Source: Pseudomonadota bacterium
Lineage (GTDB): Bacteria; Desulfobacterota; Syntrophia; Syntrophales; UBA5619
Length of the DNA: 16,665 nucleotides
NCBI GenBank assembly: GCA_018819165.1
Contig: JAHJQP010000018.1
Span: 1-16,665 of the forward strand
Direction of reading: 5' to 3'
The notes below the pieces were generated by a model, which was not told the DNA's origin, did no database searches, and saw only the letters and a list, made by a program, of their open reading frames with translations. The first letter of the stretch is position 1. Each line of letters begins with the position of its first letter. Shown one piece after another: positions 1 to 7,414 of the stretch. A program made the translations under genes and the position numbers.

Positions 1-14
1 GCACTTGACAATTG

Positions 15-48
15 AAAAAGGGGCTGCAACCTTCATCGTTGCAACCCC
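15..48 (-). terminator. Rho-independent terminator after tRNA-Asn
   Basis: Read on the minus strand, an 11-bp stem (38-48 with 20-30, one G-T wobble) closes a 7-base loop (31-37) and is followed by five T residues (15-19 on the plus strand as A). It starts about 10 bases after the encoded CCA of the tRNA, so it should end the tRNA transcript. On the plus strand the same stem would have a C-A mismatch and a weaker T run, so the minus orientation is favoured. Confidence 0.8.
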
Positions 49-57
49 TGTTTTAAT

Positions 58-133
58 TGGCTCCCCAGCGCGGACTCGAACCACGGACCCGATGGTTAAC
101 AGCCATCTGCTCTACCGACTGAGCTACTGGGGA
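58..133 (-). tRNA. tRNA-Asn (anticodon GTT), CCA encoded
   Basis: The minus strand of this 76-base stretch folds as a full cloverleaf. The acceptor stem begins TCCCCAG and is matched by CTGGGGA, followed by discriminator G and an encoded CCA (58-60). The D-arm contains AGCTCAGTCGGTAGAGC. The anticodon stem GATGG/CCATC encloses the loop CTGTTAA, with anticodon GTT at 98-100. The T-arm carries the usual GGTTCGAGTCC. It should decode AAC and AAU as asparagine. It is a single gene with its own terminator and probable promoter, divergent from the oxidoreductase operon. Confidence 0.97.
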
Positions 134-154
134 AGATTGATTTCACGGCGCTTC

Positions 155-183
155 ATAATATAAGAAAAGAAGGTTGTCAACAA
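155..183 (-). promoter_or_regulatory. Probable promoter of tRNA-Asn
   Basis: On the minus strand a -10-like TATTAT (155-160) lies about 22 bases before the tRNA 5' end. A perfect TTGACA (175-180) sits upstream, but the spacer to TATTAT is only 14 bases. A register using TTGTTG (178-183) gives a 17-base spacer with a poorer -35. The exact -35 is therefore uncertain, but promoter-like sequence is present at the right distance. Confidence 0.4.
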
Positions 184-231
184 CTGTCTTGACGATCAGC
201 GAAAATTATCCCTTTGCCCCGTGATTTTGGG

Positions 232-262
232 TTGACAGGAAATCATCCGCTCGTGTTAGAAT
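232..262 (+). promoter_or_regulatory. Promoter of the FrhB-iorA-iorB operon
   Basis: A perfect TTGACA (232-237) is followed after 19 bases by TAGAAT (257-262). The TAGAAT is preceded by TG at -15/-14 relative spacing (TGTTAGAAT), which makes it an extended -10 element. The spacer is 1-2 bases longer than ideal, which the extended -10 could offset. Transcription would begin near 269, giving a leader of about 60 bases before the first gene. Confidence 0.6.
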
Positions 263-290
263 GCGCTCCGAAAATCGGGGAAAACCGGCC

Positions 291-302
291 ATTCCCGGGA
301 AT
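291..302. promoter_or_regulatory. Palindrome in the leader of the ior operon, possible operator
   Basis: ATTCCCGGGAAT is a perfect 12-base palindrome between the predicted transcription start (about 269) and the first start codon (329). Its position would suit a repressor site, but no regulator gene lies nearby and no second copy was noticed. A chance palindrome in GC-rich DNA is quite possible. Confidence 0.2.
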
Positions 303-328
303 CGAAACGTCGAGGCGGATGCGGCATC

Positions 329-1465
329 ATGCGGGAGACTGAGCGGAAAGCGGATTCATCGGAAGAGGGGAAGGTTCAGGGGGGGCAGAGGGAGCTGGAG
401 GAGATGGTCCTGCGGACCGGTTTTTGCACGGGGTGCGGCGCCTGCGTCAACCTTTGTCCCTACCAGGCTTCCTACCGGGACAGGACGGTCATACTCCACC
501 ACTGCGATCTCGCCCAAGGGCGGTGTTTTGCCTTCTGTCCGCGAACGCCTGCGGACCTGGCGGACATGAAGTCGAGGCTTTATGACGAGGCGGATCTGAC
601 GCACGAACTGGGGGCGGTGAAGGGATTTTTCATTGCGAGGGCGGCGCAGGAGGGGAACAGGCGTCGGTCGCAGCACGGCGGCGTGGTGACCGCACTCATG
701 ACCCTGGCCCTCCGTGGGGGGCTGATCGATGCGGCGGTTCTCACAGAGAGAGGGGAGGATCTCCTTCCCCGCGCCGTGACCGTCAGTGAACCTGAAGCGG
801 CGGCGCAACTGGGAGGGAGCCGTTTCGTCGTCTCTCCCACCGTGGCCGAGTTCAACCGGGCGCTCCGTACGGATTGCCGGCGGATCGGCGTTGTGGCCAC
901 TCCCTGTCAGGCGCTGGCCCTCGCCAAGATGCGTCTTCAGCCGCTGGCGGCCGCCGAAAGCGGCATGGACAGGCTGAAGCTTGTGGTGGGGCTCTTCTGC
1001 GGCTGGGCGCTTTCCTGGCGTCCGCTCACCGACATCCTGAAGAAAAAAACGGATCTTGCCGCGGTGATCGGGATGGATATCCCGCCGAGCCGTTACCATA
1101 CCCTCGAGGTGTACATGCCGGAGGAGACTGCCCGGTTTTCTCTCGACGAGATTACCCCCTGCGTACGTGAATCCTGCCGTTCCTGCGCCGATATGACGGC
1201 GGAGTTCAGCGATCTCTCGGTGGGGTCGGCCCGTCTTCCGGAGGGATGGAAGGCGGCCCGCTTGTGGAATCAGGTGATCGTCCGGACGAAGCGCGGCCGG
1301 GATCTCCTGGAACTGGCCCGCCGCCGGGGGGTTCTTGAATTCCGCGAGGTTCCGGCAGGCAATCTGGAAAAACTGAAGGCGGCCTCCCTGAACAAGAAGA
1401 AGGCGGCAAGCCGGCCCCCAGGAGAGAGCGGCGCCGGCAGGGAGGATTTGGATGTCCATGGATAG
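329..1465 (+). CDS. FrhB/FdhB-family iron-sulfur flavoprotein (coenzyme F420 hydrogenase/dehydrogenase beta-subunit family)
   Basis: This 378-residue protein has the layout of the FrhB/FdhB family. A CxxCxxCxxxCP ferredoxin motif is at C33, C36, C39 and C43, followed by a second cysteine set C59-x6-C66-x3-C70-P. The family's SQHGGVVTAL segment and an ATPCQALALAKM segment come next, and C278, C283 and C286 lie before a D-L-S-V-G motif. Family members move electrons between ferredoxin, FAD and a deazaflavin or other acceptor; in bacteria the acceptor is often not F420. The gene overlaps iorA by 14 bp, so it is probably an electron-transfer partner of IorAB (inference). The ATG at 329 has little Shine-Dalgarno sequence. 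An ATG at 404 has AGGGAG nine bases upstream, but it would cut the polar helix (RELEEMVLRTG) that normally precedes the cysteines. No signal peptide is visible, so it should be cytoplasmic. Confidence 0.85.
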   Translation: MRETERKADSSEEGKVQGGQRELEEMVLRTGFCTGCGACVNLCPYQASYRDRTVILHHCDLAQGRCFAFCPRTPADLADMKSRLYDEADLTHELGAVKGFFIARAAQEGNRRRSQHGGVVTALMTLALRGGLIDAAVLTERGEDLLPRAVTVSEPEAAAQLGGSRFVVSPTVAEFNRALRTDCRRIGVVATPCQALALAKMRLQPLAAAESGMDRLKLVVGLFCGWALSWRPLTDILKKKTDLAAVIGMDIPPSRYHTLEVYMPEETARFSLDEITPCVRESCRSCADMTAEFSDLSVGSARLPEGWKAARLWNQVIVRTKRGRDLLELARRRGVLEFREVPAGNLEKLKAASLNKKKAASRPPGESGAGREDLDVHG

Positions 1466-3398
1466 GGGACAAAGGGAGGGGGACGAGGTTCTCCTCATGG
1501 GGAACGAGGCCATCGCCCGCGGCGCTCTGGAGGCCGGAGTGCAGGTTGCAGCCGGTTATCCCGGCACGCCTTCTTCCGAAATCATCGAAACACTTTCCCG
1601 GTTTGCGGAAACGGGAAAACTCTATGTAGAGTGGTCCACCAATGAAAAGGTGGCCATGGAGACGGCGGCGGCGGCCTCCTTTGCGGGGCTCCGGTCGCTG
1701 TGCGTGATGAAGCAGAACGGCGTCAACGTAGCCTCGGACTTTCTTCTCCACCTGGCCGGGTCGGGGACGCGGGCCGGGATGGTCCTCGTCACCTGCGACG
1801 ATCCGGGGGCGCTCTCGAGCGTTAACGAGGGGGAATCCCGCCATTTCGCGCGGCTCATGGAGATTCCGCTCCTCGAGCCGGCGGATTTCCAGGAGGCGAA
1901 GGAGATGACCCGCTGGGCCTTCACCCTCTCGGAGGAGATCCGGAGCATCGTCATGGTCCGCAGTGTGACCCGCATGTCGCATGCAAGCGGAAACGTCATC
2001 CTCGGGGCGCTCCCGCCCGCAGCGAGGAAGGCGGAATTCCTCTGCGACGGCGCGGTTTCCGACCCCGAGCGGGGGCCGATGATCAGCGCCCCCGTCATCG
2101 AAAAGCACCGTCTTCAGCAGGAGAAGATCCGGAAGGCGGCGGCGATCTTCGAGAAAAGCCCGTTCAACGCCTATTCCGGACCGGAGAGGCCGGAGCTCCT
2201 GATCATCACGAGCAGCGCCTGCAGGCTCTACAGCCTTGAGGCCGTGTCGCTGCTCGAAGCCGAGGATCGGGTGGGCATTCTCAAACTCGGTACGACCTGG
2301 CCCCTTCCGCCGGCGCTTCTGAAAAGAGTCCTGTCGACAACAGAGAAGATCCTGATCGTTGAGGAGGTCCTCCCGTTTCTCGAGGAGCAGGTCAAGATCC
2401 TGGCCGCCGAGCAGGTACGGGAGATCGGTGTCAAGACCTTTTACGGGAAAAACGACGGTATTCTGCCGATGGCGGGCGAGCTGAATCCCGATCTGGTGAT
2501 GGCGGCCGTCGGCCGGATCCTGGGAATCGACCCTCCCGTACTTTCGTCAGCCTACAGGGAAAAGCTCCGGGCGTTCGCCGGCCTTGCCCCCAGGCGCGAA
2601 CAGACCTTCTGTCCCGGCTGTCCCCACCGCGCCTCCTTCTGGAGCATTCGCGAGGCGCTGCAGCGCGACGGCCGCGGCGGATTCGTCTGCGGGGACATCG
2701 GCTGCTATGCGATGGCTTCCCTCTTTCCCGCCGCCGGGTTTTATACCGCCAAGACCCTCCATGCGATGGGGTCCGGGACGGGTCTGGCCTCCGGATTCGG
2801 CAAACTGGGATCGTTCGGCATGGACCAGCCGGTCATCGCCGTTTGCGGGGATTCGACCTTCTACCATGCGGCCATTCCCGCCCTGATCAACGCCGTTCAT
2901 CAGAATGCGAACATCATCTTTATCGCCCTCGACAACAACGGTACGGCGATGACGGGATTCCAGTCCCACCCGGGGATCGACGTCAACGCCATGGGGGACG
3001 CATCCCCCATGGTCGATATCGCCGCCCTCTGCGGGGCGATAGGAGCGAAGGTCGTCGTCGGGGACCCGTTCGCTCTTCAGGAAACGAGAGAGACGCTGAA
3101 CCGCCTCATGGAGGGCCAACAGGGGGTGAAGGTCCTGATCCTGAAGCAGTCCTGCGCCCTTTCCCCCGAGAAAAAGGGAACGAAGCGCTACCTCATGCAG
3201 GTGGATGACACCCTCTGCCGGGGGGATGCCTGTGGCTGTAACCGCCTCTGCACGAGGATTTTCCGCTGCCCGGGGCTTCTCTGGAACAGGGAAAAGAAAA
3301 AAGCGCAGATCGATGAGGTCATCTGCGCCGGCTGCGGCGTCTGCGCCGGAATCTGCCCGGCCGAGGCCATCCGTTGCGAGGAGGCGGCAAAATCATGA
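1452..3398 (+). CDS. iorA: Indolepyruvate:ferredoxin oxidoreductase, alpha subunit
   Basis: The alpha subunit binds thiamine diphosphate and converts arylpyruvates plus CoA to aryl-acyl-CoA, CO2 and reduced ferredoxin. The 648-residue product has the whole IorA layout. An N-terminal pyrimidine-binding domain begins at about residue 13 (MGNEAIARGALEAG, GYPGTPSSE, WSTNEKVA). A CPGCPH motif (C387, C390) opens the TPP domain, whose TPP/Mg motif runs from G466-D467-S468 to N495-N496. A C-terminal two-cluster ferredoxin domain follows. Its last cluster is canonical (C625, C628, C631, C635-P). The preceding one has unusual spacing, with cysteines at 589, 594, 596, 600 and 606. GGAGG (1441-1445) lies six bases before the ATG at 1452; an ATG at 1458 is also possible. 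The gene overlaps its upstream neighbour by 14 bp and iorB by 4 bp. Substrate preference among aryl 2-oxoacids cannot be read from sequence. Confidence 0.95.
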   Translation: MSMDRGQREGDEVLLMGNEAIARGALEAGVQVAAGYPGTPSSEIIETLSRFAETGKLYVEWSTNEKVAMETAAAASFAGLRSLCVMKQNGVNVASDFLLHLAGSGTRAGMVLVTCDDPGALSSVNEGESRHFARLMEIPLLEPADFQEAKEMTRWAFTLSEEIRSIVMVRSVTRMSHASGNVILGALPPAARKAEFLCDGAVSDPERGPMISAPVIEKHRLQQEKIRKAAAIFEKSPFNAYSGPERPELLIITSSACRLYSLEAVSLLEAEDRVGILKLGTTWPLPPALLKRVLSTTEKILIVEEVLPFLEEQVKILAAEQVREIGVKTFYGKNDGILPMAGELNPDLVMAAVGRILGIDPPVLSSAYREKLRAFAGLAPRREQTFCPGCPHRASFWSIREALQRDGRGGFVCGDIGCYAMASLFPAAGFYTAKTLHAMGSGTGLASGFGKLGSFGMDQPVIAVCGDSTFYHAAIPALINAVHQNANIIFIALDNNGTAMTGFQSHPGIDVNAMGDASPMVDIAALCGAIGAKVVVGDPFALQETRETLNRLMEGQQGVKVLILKQSCALSPEKKGTKRYLMQVDDTLCRGDACGCNRLCTRIFRCPGLLWNREKKKAQIDEVICAGCGVCAGICPAEAIRCEEAAKS

Positions 3399-4012
3399 CG
3401 AATGAGGCATTGCGGAAAGATCCTTACAATATCGTGATTACCGGCGTGGGGGGCCAGGGGAATGTCATGGCCTCGCGGGTCCTTGCGAACATGCTGGTCC
3501 GGAGGGGGTTCAGGGTGACGATCGGGGAGACGTTCGGGATGTCCCAGCGCGGCGGCTCGGTCATGAGCCACATCCGTGTTTCGTCTGCGGCGGTCTGGAG
3601 TCCGCAGATCCCGAAGGGGAGGGCGGATCTGGTCGTCGCCCTCGAGCCGGTCGAGGCGATTCGGGTGCTTGCCGACTACGGCAACCCCGCCGTGAAGTCG
3701 CTCGTAAACATGCGGCCGATCTACCCGGTGGGCGTGATCACGGGCGAGGCCGACTACCCGGCGCCGGAGACGATCCGTAAGGCGGTCGCAGCCCTTTCGG
3801 AGACGTCCTGTTTTCTCGATGCGACGGCCGAAGCGATCCGACTGGGCAACCCCATTTTGGGGAACATCATCATGATAGGCGCCGTTGCGAGGCTGGGGGT
3901 GCTGCCCGTCAACCGGGAGCTATTCGCAGCGGTGATCCGCGAGGGTATGCCGGCCTCCCGAGTCGAGGACAATCTCCGCGCCTTTGCGATCGGCGCGGCG
4001 GCGGTCGCCTGA
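3395..4012 (+). CDS. iorB: Indolepyruvate:ferredoxin oxidoreductase, beta subunit
   Basis: This 205-residue protein is the small subunit of the arylpyruvate:ferredoxin oxidoreductase and corresponds to the gamma domain of pyruvate:ferredoxin oxidoreductases. Visible family marks are GVGGQGNVMASRVLA near the N-terminus, GETFGMSQRGGSVMSHIR, and the later NPILGNIIMIGAVARLG. The start is set at the ATG at 3395, which overlaps the iorA stop as ATGA and has GAGGAGG (3378-3384) ten bases upstream. A TTG 21 bases earlier in frame has no such support. The overlap implies translational coupling and equal amounts of the two subunits. Length is normal for the family. Confidence 0.94.
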   Translation: MTNEALRKDPYNIVITGVGGQGNVMASRVLANMLVRRGFRVTIGETFGMSQRGGSVMSHIRVSSAAVWSPQIPKGRADLVVALEPVEAIRVLADYGNPAVKSLVNMRPIYPVGVITGEADYPAPETIRKAVAALSETSCFLDATAEAIRLGNPILGNIIMIGAVARLGVLPVNRELFAAVIREGMPASRVEDNLRAFAIGAAAVA

Positions 4013-4131
4013 GCTGAGGTTACGGCAAGGCGCCGTGCGCTCGGATTGAAGATGGCGGAGATGGTGAAAAGCAGTCTGTAGGCCGGAAAATCCCGGACGA
4101 TGGTTTTAACGACAGAAGGAGGAAAAAGAAC

Positions 4132-4290
4132 ATGGAAAGATATGTTTGCAATATCTGCGGTTATGTCTATGACCCGGCGGAGGGTGATCCCGATGCGGGG
4201 ATCCGCAAGGGGGTCTCTTTTGAAAACCTTCCCGAAGATTGGGTCTGTCCGGTCTGCGGCGCGGGGAAGGATGAGTTCTCTCCGGAGTAA
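4132..4290 (+). CDS. Rubredoxin
   Basis: This 52-residue protein (159 bp including TAA) is a complete small rubredoxin, a one-electron carrier with a single iron held by four cysteines. The two knuckles are clear: C6-N-I-C9-G-Y near the start and C39-P-V-C42-G near the end. Y11, Y13, F30, W37 and F49 form the usual aromatic core, and LPEDWVCPVCG is typical. AGGAGG (4117-4122) lies nine bases before the ATG. It follows iorB after 119 bp, and no clear promoter or terminator was seen in that gap. It may accept electrons from the upstream oxidoreductase system or serve in oxygen/peroxide detoxification; neither is shown here. The gene is easily missed because of its length and because the mutS frame is open across it. 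Confidence 0.95.
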   Translation: MERYVCNICGYVYDPAEGDPDAGIRKGVSFENLPEDWVCPVCGAGKDEFSPE

Positions 4291-4376
4291 CGGGCGGGGT
4301 TTTCCGGAAATTTTCGTATCATCCCAATATTGCGGCAGGGAGGCGGCTGATATCCCGCGAGGGGAGGAGGGTAGTG

Positions 4377-4778
4377 ATGAGGGGGGTTCTGTTGCGCTGG
4401 CTGGTGTTGACGGCGGCCGTTCTGGCGGCCTCCTGGCTCCTCGACGGCATCCGTGTGGATGGCCTGTTGCCGGCGTTCCTGGCGGCGGCCACGCTGGGAA
4501 TTCTGAATGCATTTTTCCGCCCCCTCCTCATTCTTCTGACGCTCCCCATCAACATCCTTACCCTCGGGCTGTTCACCTTTCTGATCAACGCCCTGATGCT
4601 GAAGATTGTCTCCGCCGTGATTTCCGGCTTTACGGTCCACGGTTTCTGGACGGCTGTGATCGGCGCCCTGATCATCGGCGCGGTGAGCTGGTTCTTGAAT
4701 ATCTTCATCGGCGGAGAGGGAAAGCTGGAACGGTCGTCTTACATCGATTTAAGAAAGAGGGGCGGAAGATGGGAGTGA
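4377..4778 (+). CDS. Small membrane protein, YvlD / four-TM phage-holin-4 family
   Basis: The 133-residue product is very hydrophobic, with about four membrane segments. The first (RWLVLTAAVLAASWLL) starts near residue 6. The others lie at about 29-50, 55-78 and 90-112. The motif NAFFRPLLILLTLPINILTLGLFTFLINA is diagnostic of the PF04020 family, represented by Bacillus YvlD; I give it here from memory of the family. Despite the name phage holin, members are widespread chromosomal inner-membrane proteins of unknown function, and no phage genes are nearby. GGAGGAGG (4363-4370) sits six bases before the ATG at 4377; a GTG at 4374 is the codon directly before it. The stop codon overlaps or abuts the mutS start region, so it is probably co-transcribed with mutS. 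Confidence 0.85.
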   Translation: MRGVLLRWLVLTAAVLAASWLLDGIRVDGLLPAFLAAATLGILNAFFRPLLILLTLPINILTLGLFTFLINALMLKIVSAVISGFTVHGFWTAVIGALIIGAVSWFLNIFIGGEGKLERSSYIDLRKRGGRWE

Positions 4779-7393
4779 TGGACCCGACCCCCGCCATGCG
4801 CCAGTATGCGGAGATGAAGGAGCGCTACCCCGACTGCATCCTCTTTTTTCGAATGGGAGACTTCTATGAGATGTTCTTCGAGGATGCCGTGACCGCCTCC
4901 CGGGTCCTCGATATCACCCTGACCTCCCGAAACAAGAGCAGTCAGGACGCCATCCCCCTCTGCGGCTTTCCCTACCATGCCTCCTCCTCCTACATCGCGA
5001 AGCTCATCGAAAAGGGGTTCAAGGTGGCCATTTGCGAGCAGGTTGAGGATCCGAAGCTGGCAAAGGGGGTGGTGAAGCGCGAGGTGGTGCGCGTCGTGAC
5101 CCCCGGGCTGGTCCTCGATGCGGAAAACCTCCGGGCCAAGGAGAACAACTTTCTTGCGGCCCTGGTTGTCCGGGACGGCCGTTTCGGCCTTGCCTTCGTC
5201 GATATCTCCACAGGAGAATTCCGGGTGACCGAAACGGACGACCGTGAAGTTTTCCGCGCGGAGACGGCCGGGCTTGAGATCCGCGAACTGATCATCGCCG
5301 AGAACCTTAGCGACAGCGATCTGGTCCGCAGCCTTGCCGGCGATGAGGAGCGCTGCCTGATCAACCGTTTCCCGCCGGAGAAGTTCGCTCTGGAGGATGC
5401 ACTCATCCGTCTCCGGGATCATTTCTCCGAAGAGAGGCTGACGGAGATGGCCGTGGATCGTCATCCCGCGATGGCGGTTGCAGCGGGCGCCGTTTTGGGC
5501 TACATGGCCGAGACTCAGAAGGGGCGTCTCGGCCACATTAACGACCTGACCTGGTATGAAAGCGGCGCCCAGCTGATCCTGGACGAGGTCGCCAAGCGAA
5601 ATCTCGAGCTCTTCGCCACGATCGTAGACGGGAAGAAAGCCGGGTCGCTATTTCACGTCCTCGACCAGACAATGACCTCCATGGGGGGAAGAAGGCTCCG
5701 CTGGTGGCTCAATTGCCCCCTCCGGGATCCGGGCAGAATCAGGGAGAGGCTGGCCGCCGTTTCCGAGATCCGCGAGCAGCACCTCCTGCGGGAATCGCTC
5801 TGCGGCAGCCTCCGTTCCGTCTACGATCTGGAGCGTCTCGGAAGCCGGATCGCCACGGGGCTCGCGAACGGCCGCGATCTTGCGGCGCTTCGGACATCCC
5901 TCAGGACTCTGCCTGAGATTCGGGCCCTCATCCGCCAAATCGAAACGCCGCTTCTGAAGGCGATACATGGGGGCATCGACGAGCTGCACGACATCCGGGA
6001 GCTGATCGAAAAGTCGATCGCGGAGGACCCGCCGCTCACGATCCGCGAGGGAGGGATCATCCGGGGGGGGTATGATCCGGAGCTGGACCGCCTGATTGCG
6101 GCGATGCGCGACGGCAGGAAAGGGATCGCCGCCCTGGAGGAGAAGGAACGCCGGCGGACGGGGATCAATTCCCTGAAGGTGGGGTTCAACAGCGTCTTCG
6201 GGTATTACCTCGAGGTCACGAAGGCGAATGCCCATCTGGTTCCGGATGACTATATCCGGAAGCAGACCCTGGTCAATGCTGAGCGCTATATCAATGAGGA
6301 GCTGAAGGGTTACGAGGAGACGGTCCTCCATGCGGAGGAGCGGCGACAGGCAAGGGAATACGATTTGTTCGTCGAAATCCGGGAGAGGATCGCCGGCGAG
6401 ATCCGGAGGATACAGGAGACGGCGTCGCGAATCGCCGATCTTGACGCCCTCGCATCGCTGGCTGAAGTTGCCGAGCGGTACAACTACTGCTGCCCCGTGG
6501 TCGATGCGGAGGATGCAATTGAGATCACCGACGGCCGACATCCGGTCGTGGAGCGGATCCCCGGCGGGGCGGGGTTTGTCCCGAACGATGTCTGCCTCGA
6601 TCTGGAGAAGAAACGGTTTCTCATCATCACCGGTCCCAACATGGCGGGAAAATCGACTTTTATCCGTCAAATCGCCCTGATCGTTCTCATGGCCCAGATG
6701 GGGAGTTTCGTTCCCGCGACAAGAGCCCGGATCGGAGTGGTCGACCGGATCTTCACCCGTGTCGGCGCGGCGGACAGCCTTGCCCGCGGACAGAGCACCT
6801 TCATGGTAGAAATGAACGAGGTGGCGGATATCCTCAGTCACGCCACGAAGCGGAGCCTGATCATCCTGGACGAAGTGGGACGGGGGACGAGCACCTTCGA
6901 CGGTCTCAGCATCGCCTGGGCGACGGCGGAATATATCCACGACGCCGCTCATCTCGGGGCGCGGACCCTCTTTGCCACCCACTATCACGAGCTCACGGAG
7001 CTTTCCGTCACCAAGGAGGGGGTGCGCAATTACAACATCGCCGTGCGGGAATGGGGGGACCGGATCATCTTTCTCAGGAAGATCATGGAGGGGGGGACAA
7101 ACCGGAGCTACGGCATCCAGGTGGCGCGGATCGCCGGGGTGCCAGGCGAAGTAATCGCGCGGGCAAAGGAGATCCTCTGTAACTTGGAGAAGGGGGAACT
7201 CGACGAGGTCGGGATGCCGAAGATTGCCCGGGGCAGAAAGACGGTTCGGCCCCATGCAAATCAATTGAGCCTCTTTGCGGACGAAAAGGATGCGGTGATC
7301 CGGGAACTCCGGGAACTTGACCCGATGAACCTCACGCCCCTGGATGCGTTCCAGCGTCTCAGTGCCTGGAAAGAGAGGCTGGAGGAGAAATGA
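4769..7393 (+). CDS. mutS: DNA mismatch repair protein MutS
   Basis: This 874-residue protein recognises base mispairs and small loops and starts methyl-independent or MutL-dependent mismatch repair. The mismatch-reading motif G-D-F32-Y33-E34 is near the N-terminus, as in bacterial MutS1. The C-terminal ABC-type ATPase has a Walker A GPNMAGKST starting at residue 622, Walker B with D701-E702 in LDEVGRGTSTFDG, and the ATHYHELTEL switch. Full length (bacterial MutS is about 850-880) and intact motifs argue for an active enzyme. The ATG at 4769 is chosen because GAGGGG (4757-4762) lies six bases upstream and it overlaps the preceding gene by 10 bp. An in-frame ATG at 4778 is an alternative. No mutL is present in the window. 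The frame stays open about 220 codons upstream by chance. Confidence 0.97.
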   Translation: MGVMDPTPAMRQYAEMKERYPDCILFFRMGDFYEMFFEDAVTASRVLDITLTSRNKSSQDAIPLCGFPYHASSSYIAKLIEKGFKVAICEQVEDPKLAKGVVKREVVRVVTPGLVLDAENLRAKENNFLAALVVRDGRFGLAFVDISTGEFRVTETDDREVFRAETAGLEIRELIIAENLSDSDLVRSLAGDEERCLINRFPPEKFALEDALIRLRDHFSEERLTEMAVDRHPAMAVAAGAVLGYMAETQKGRLGHINDLTWYESGAQLILDEVAKRNLELFATIVDGKKAGSLFHVLDQTMTSMGGRRLRWWLNCPLRDPGRIRERLAAVSEIREQHLLRESLCGSLRSVYDLERLGSRIATGLANGRDLAALRTSLRTLPEIRALIRQIETPLLKAIHGGIDELHDIRELIEKSIAEDPPLTIREGGIIRGGYDPELDRLIAAMRDGRKGIAALEEKERRRTGINSLKVGFNSVFGYYLEVTKANAHLVPDDYIRKQTLVNAERYINEELKGYEETVLHAEERRQAREYDLFVEIRERIAGEIRRIQETASRIADLDALASLAEVAERYNYCCPVVDAEDAIEITDGRHPVVERIPGGAGFVPNDVCLDLEKKRFLIITGPNMAGKSTFIRQIALIVLMAQMGSFVPATRARIGVVDRIFTRVGAADSLARGQSTFMVEMNEVADILSHATKRSLIILDEVGRGTSTFDGLSIAWATAEYIHDAAHLGARTLFATHYHELTELSVTKEGVRNYNIAVREWGDRIIFLRKIMEGGTNRSYGIQVARIAGVPGEVIARAKEILCNLEKGELDEVGMPKIARGRKTVRPHANQLSLFADEKDAVIRELRELDPMNLTPLDAFQRLSAWKERLEEK

Positions 7394-7414
7394 ATTGGGT
7401 TTTATCCGGCGGGG

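Noticed and set aside
58..133. tRNA-Asn as an integration site for a genomic island
   Set aside because: No integrase and no direct repeat of the tRNA 3' end was noticed in the window, and the genes beside it are metabolic.
4301..4310. TTTCCGGAAA palindrome after the rubredoxin gene followed by TTTT, as a terminator
   Set aside because: The palindrome has no room for a loop and only 3-4 possible pairs, and the T run is short. I could not support a terminator.
4377..4778. Phage holin, suggesting a prophage
   Set aside because: The family name is historical. No other phage gene is present and the gene sits among housekeeping genes, so a chromosomal YvlD-like membrane protein is the better reading.
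5648..7264. A 538-codon minus-strand open frame opposite mutS
   Set aside because: It is an antisense shadow of mutS with no domain and no ribosome binding site context. The same applies to the long frames opposite the FrhB-like gene (356-1513) and glyS (10862-11935).
4100..7393. A single open frame of 1097 codons that would give MutS a 223-residue N-terminal extension
   Set aside because: The extra part overlaps the rubredoxin and membrane-protein genes in another frame, has no MutS homology, and MutS has a normal start with a ribosome binding site at 4769. The open frame is a GC-rich artefact.
7394..7414. Shared bidirectional terminator between the convergent mutS and GAF-PilB genes
   Set aside because: The 21-bp gap has no inverted repeat with a T run. 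If a terminator exists it is inside a coding end and I cannot see it.
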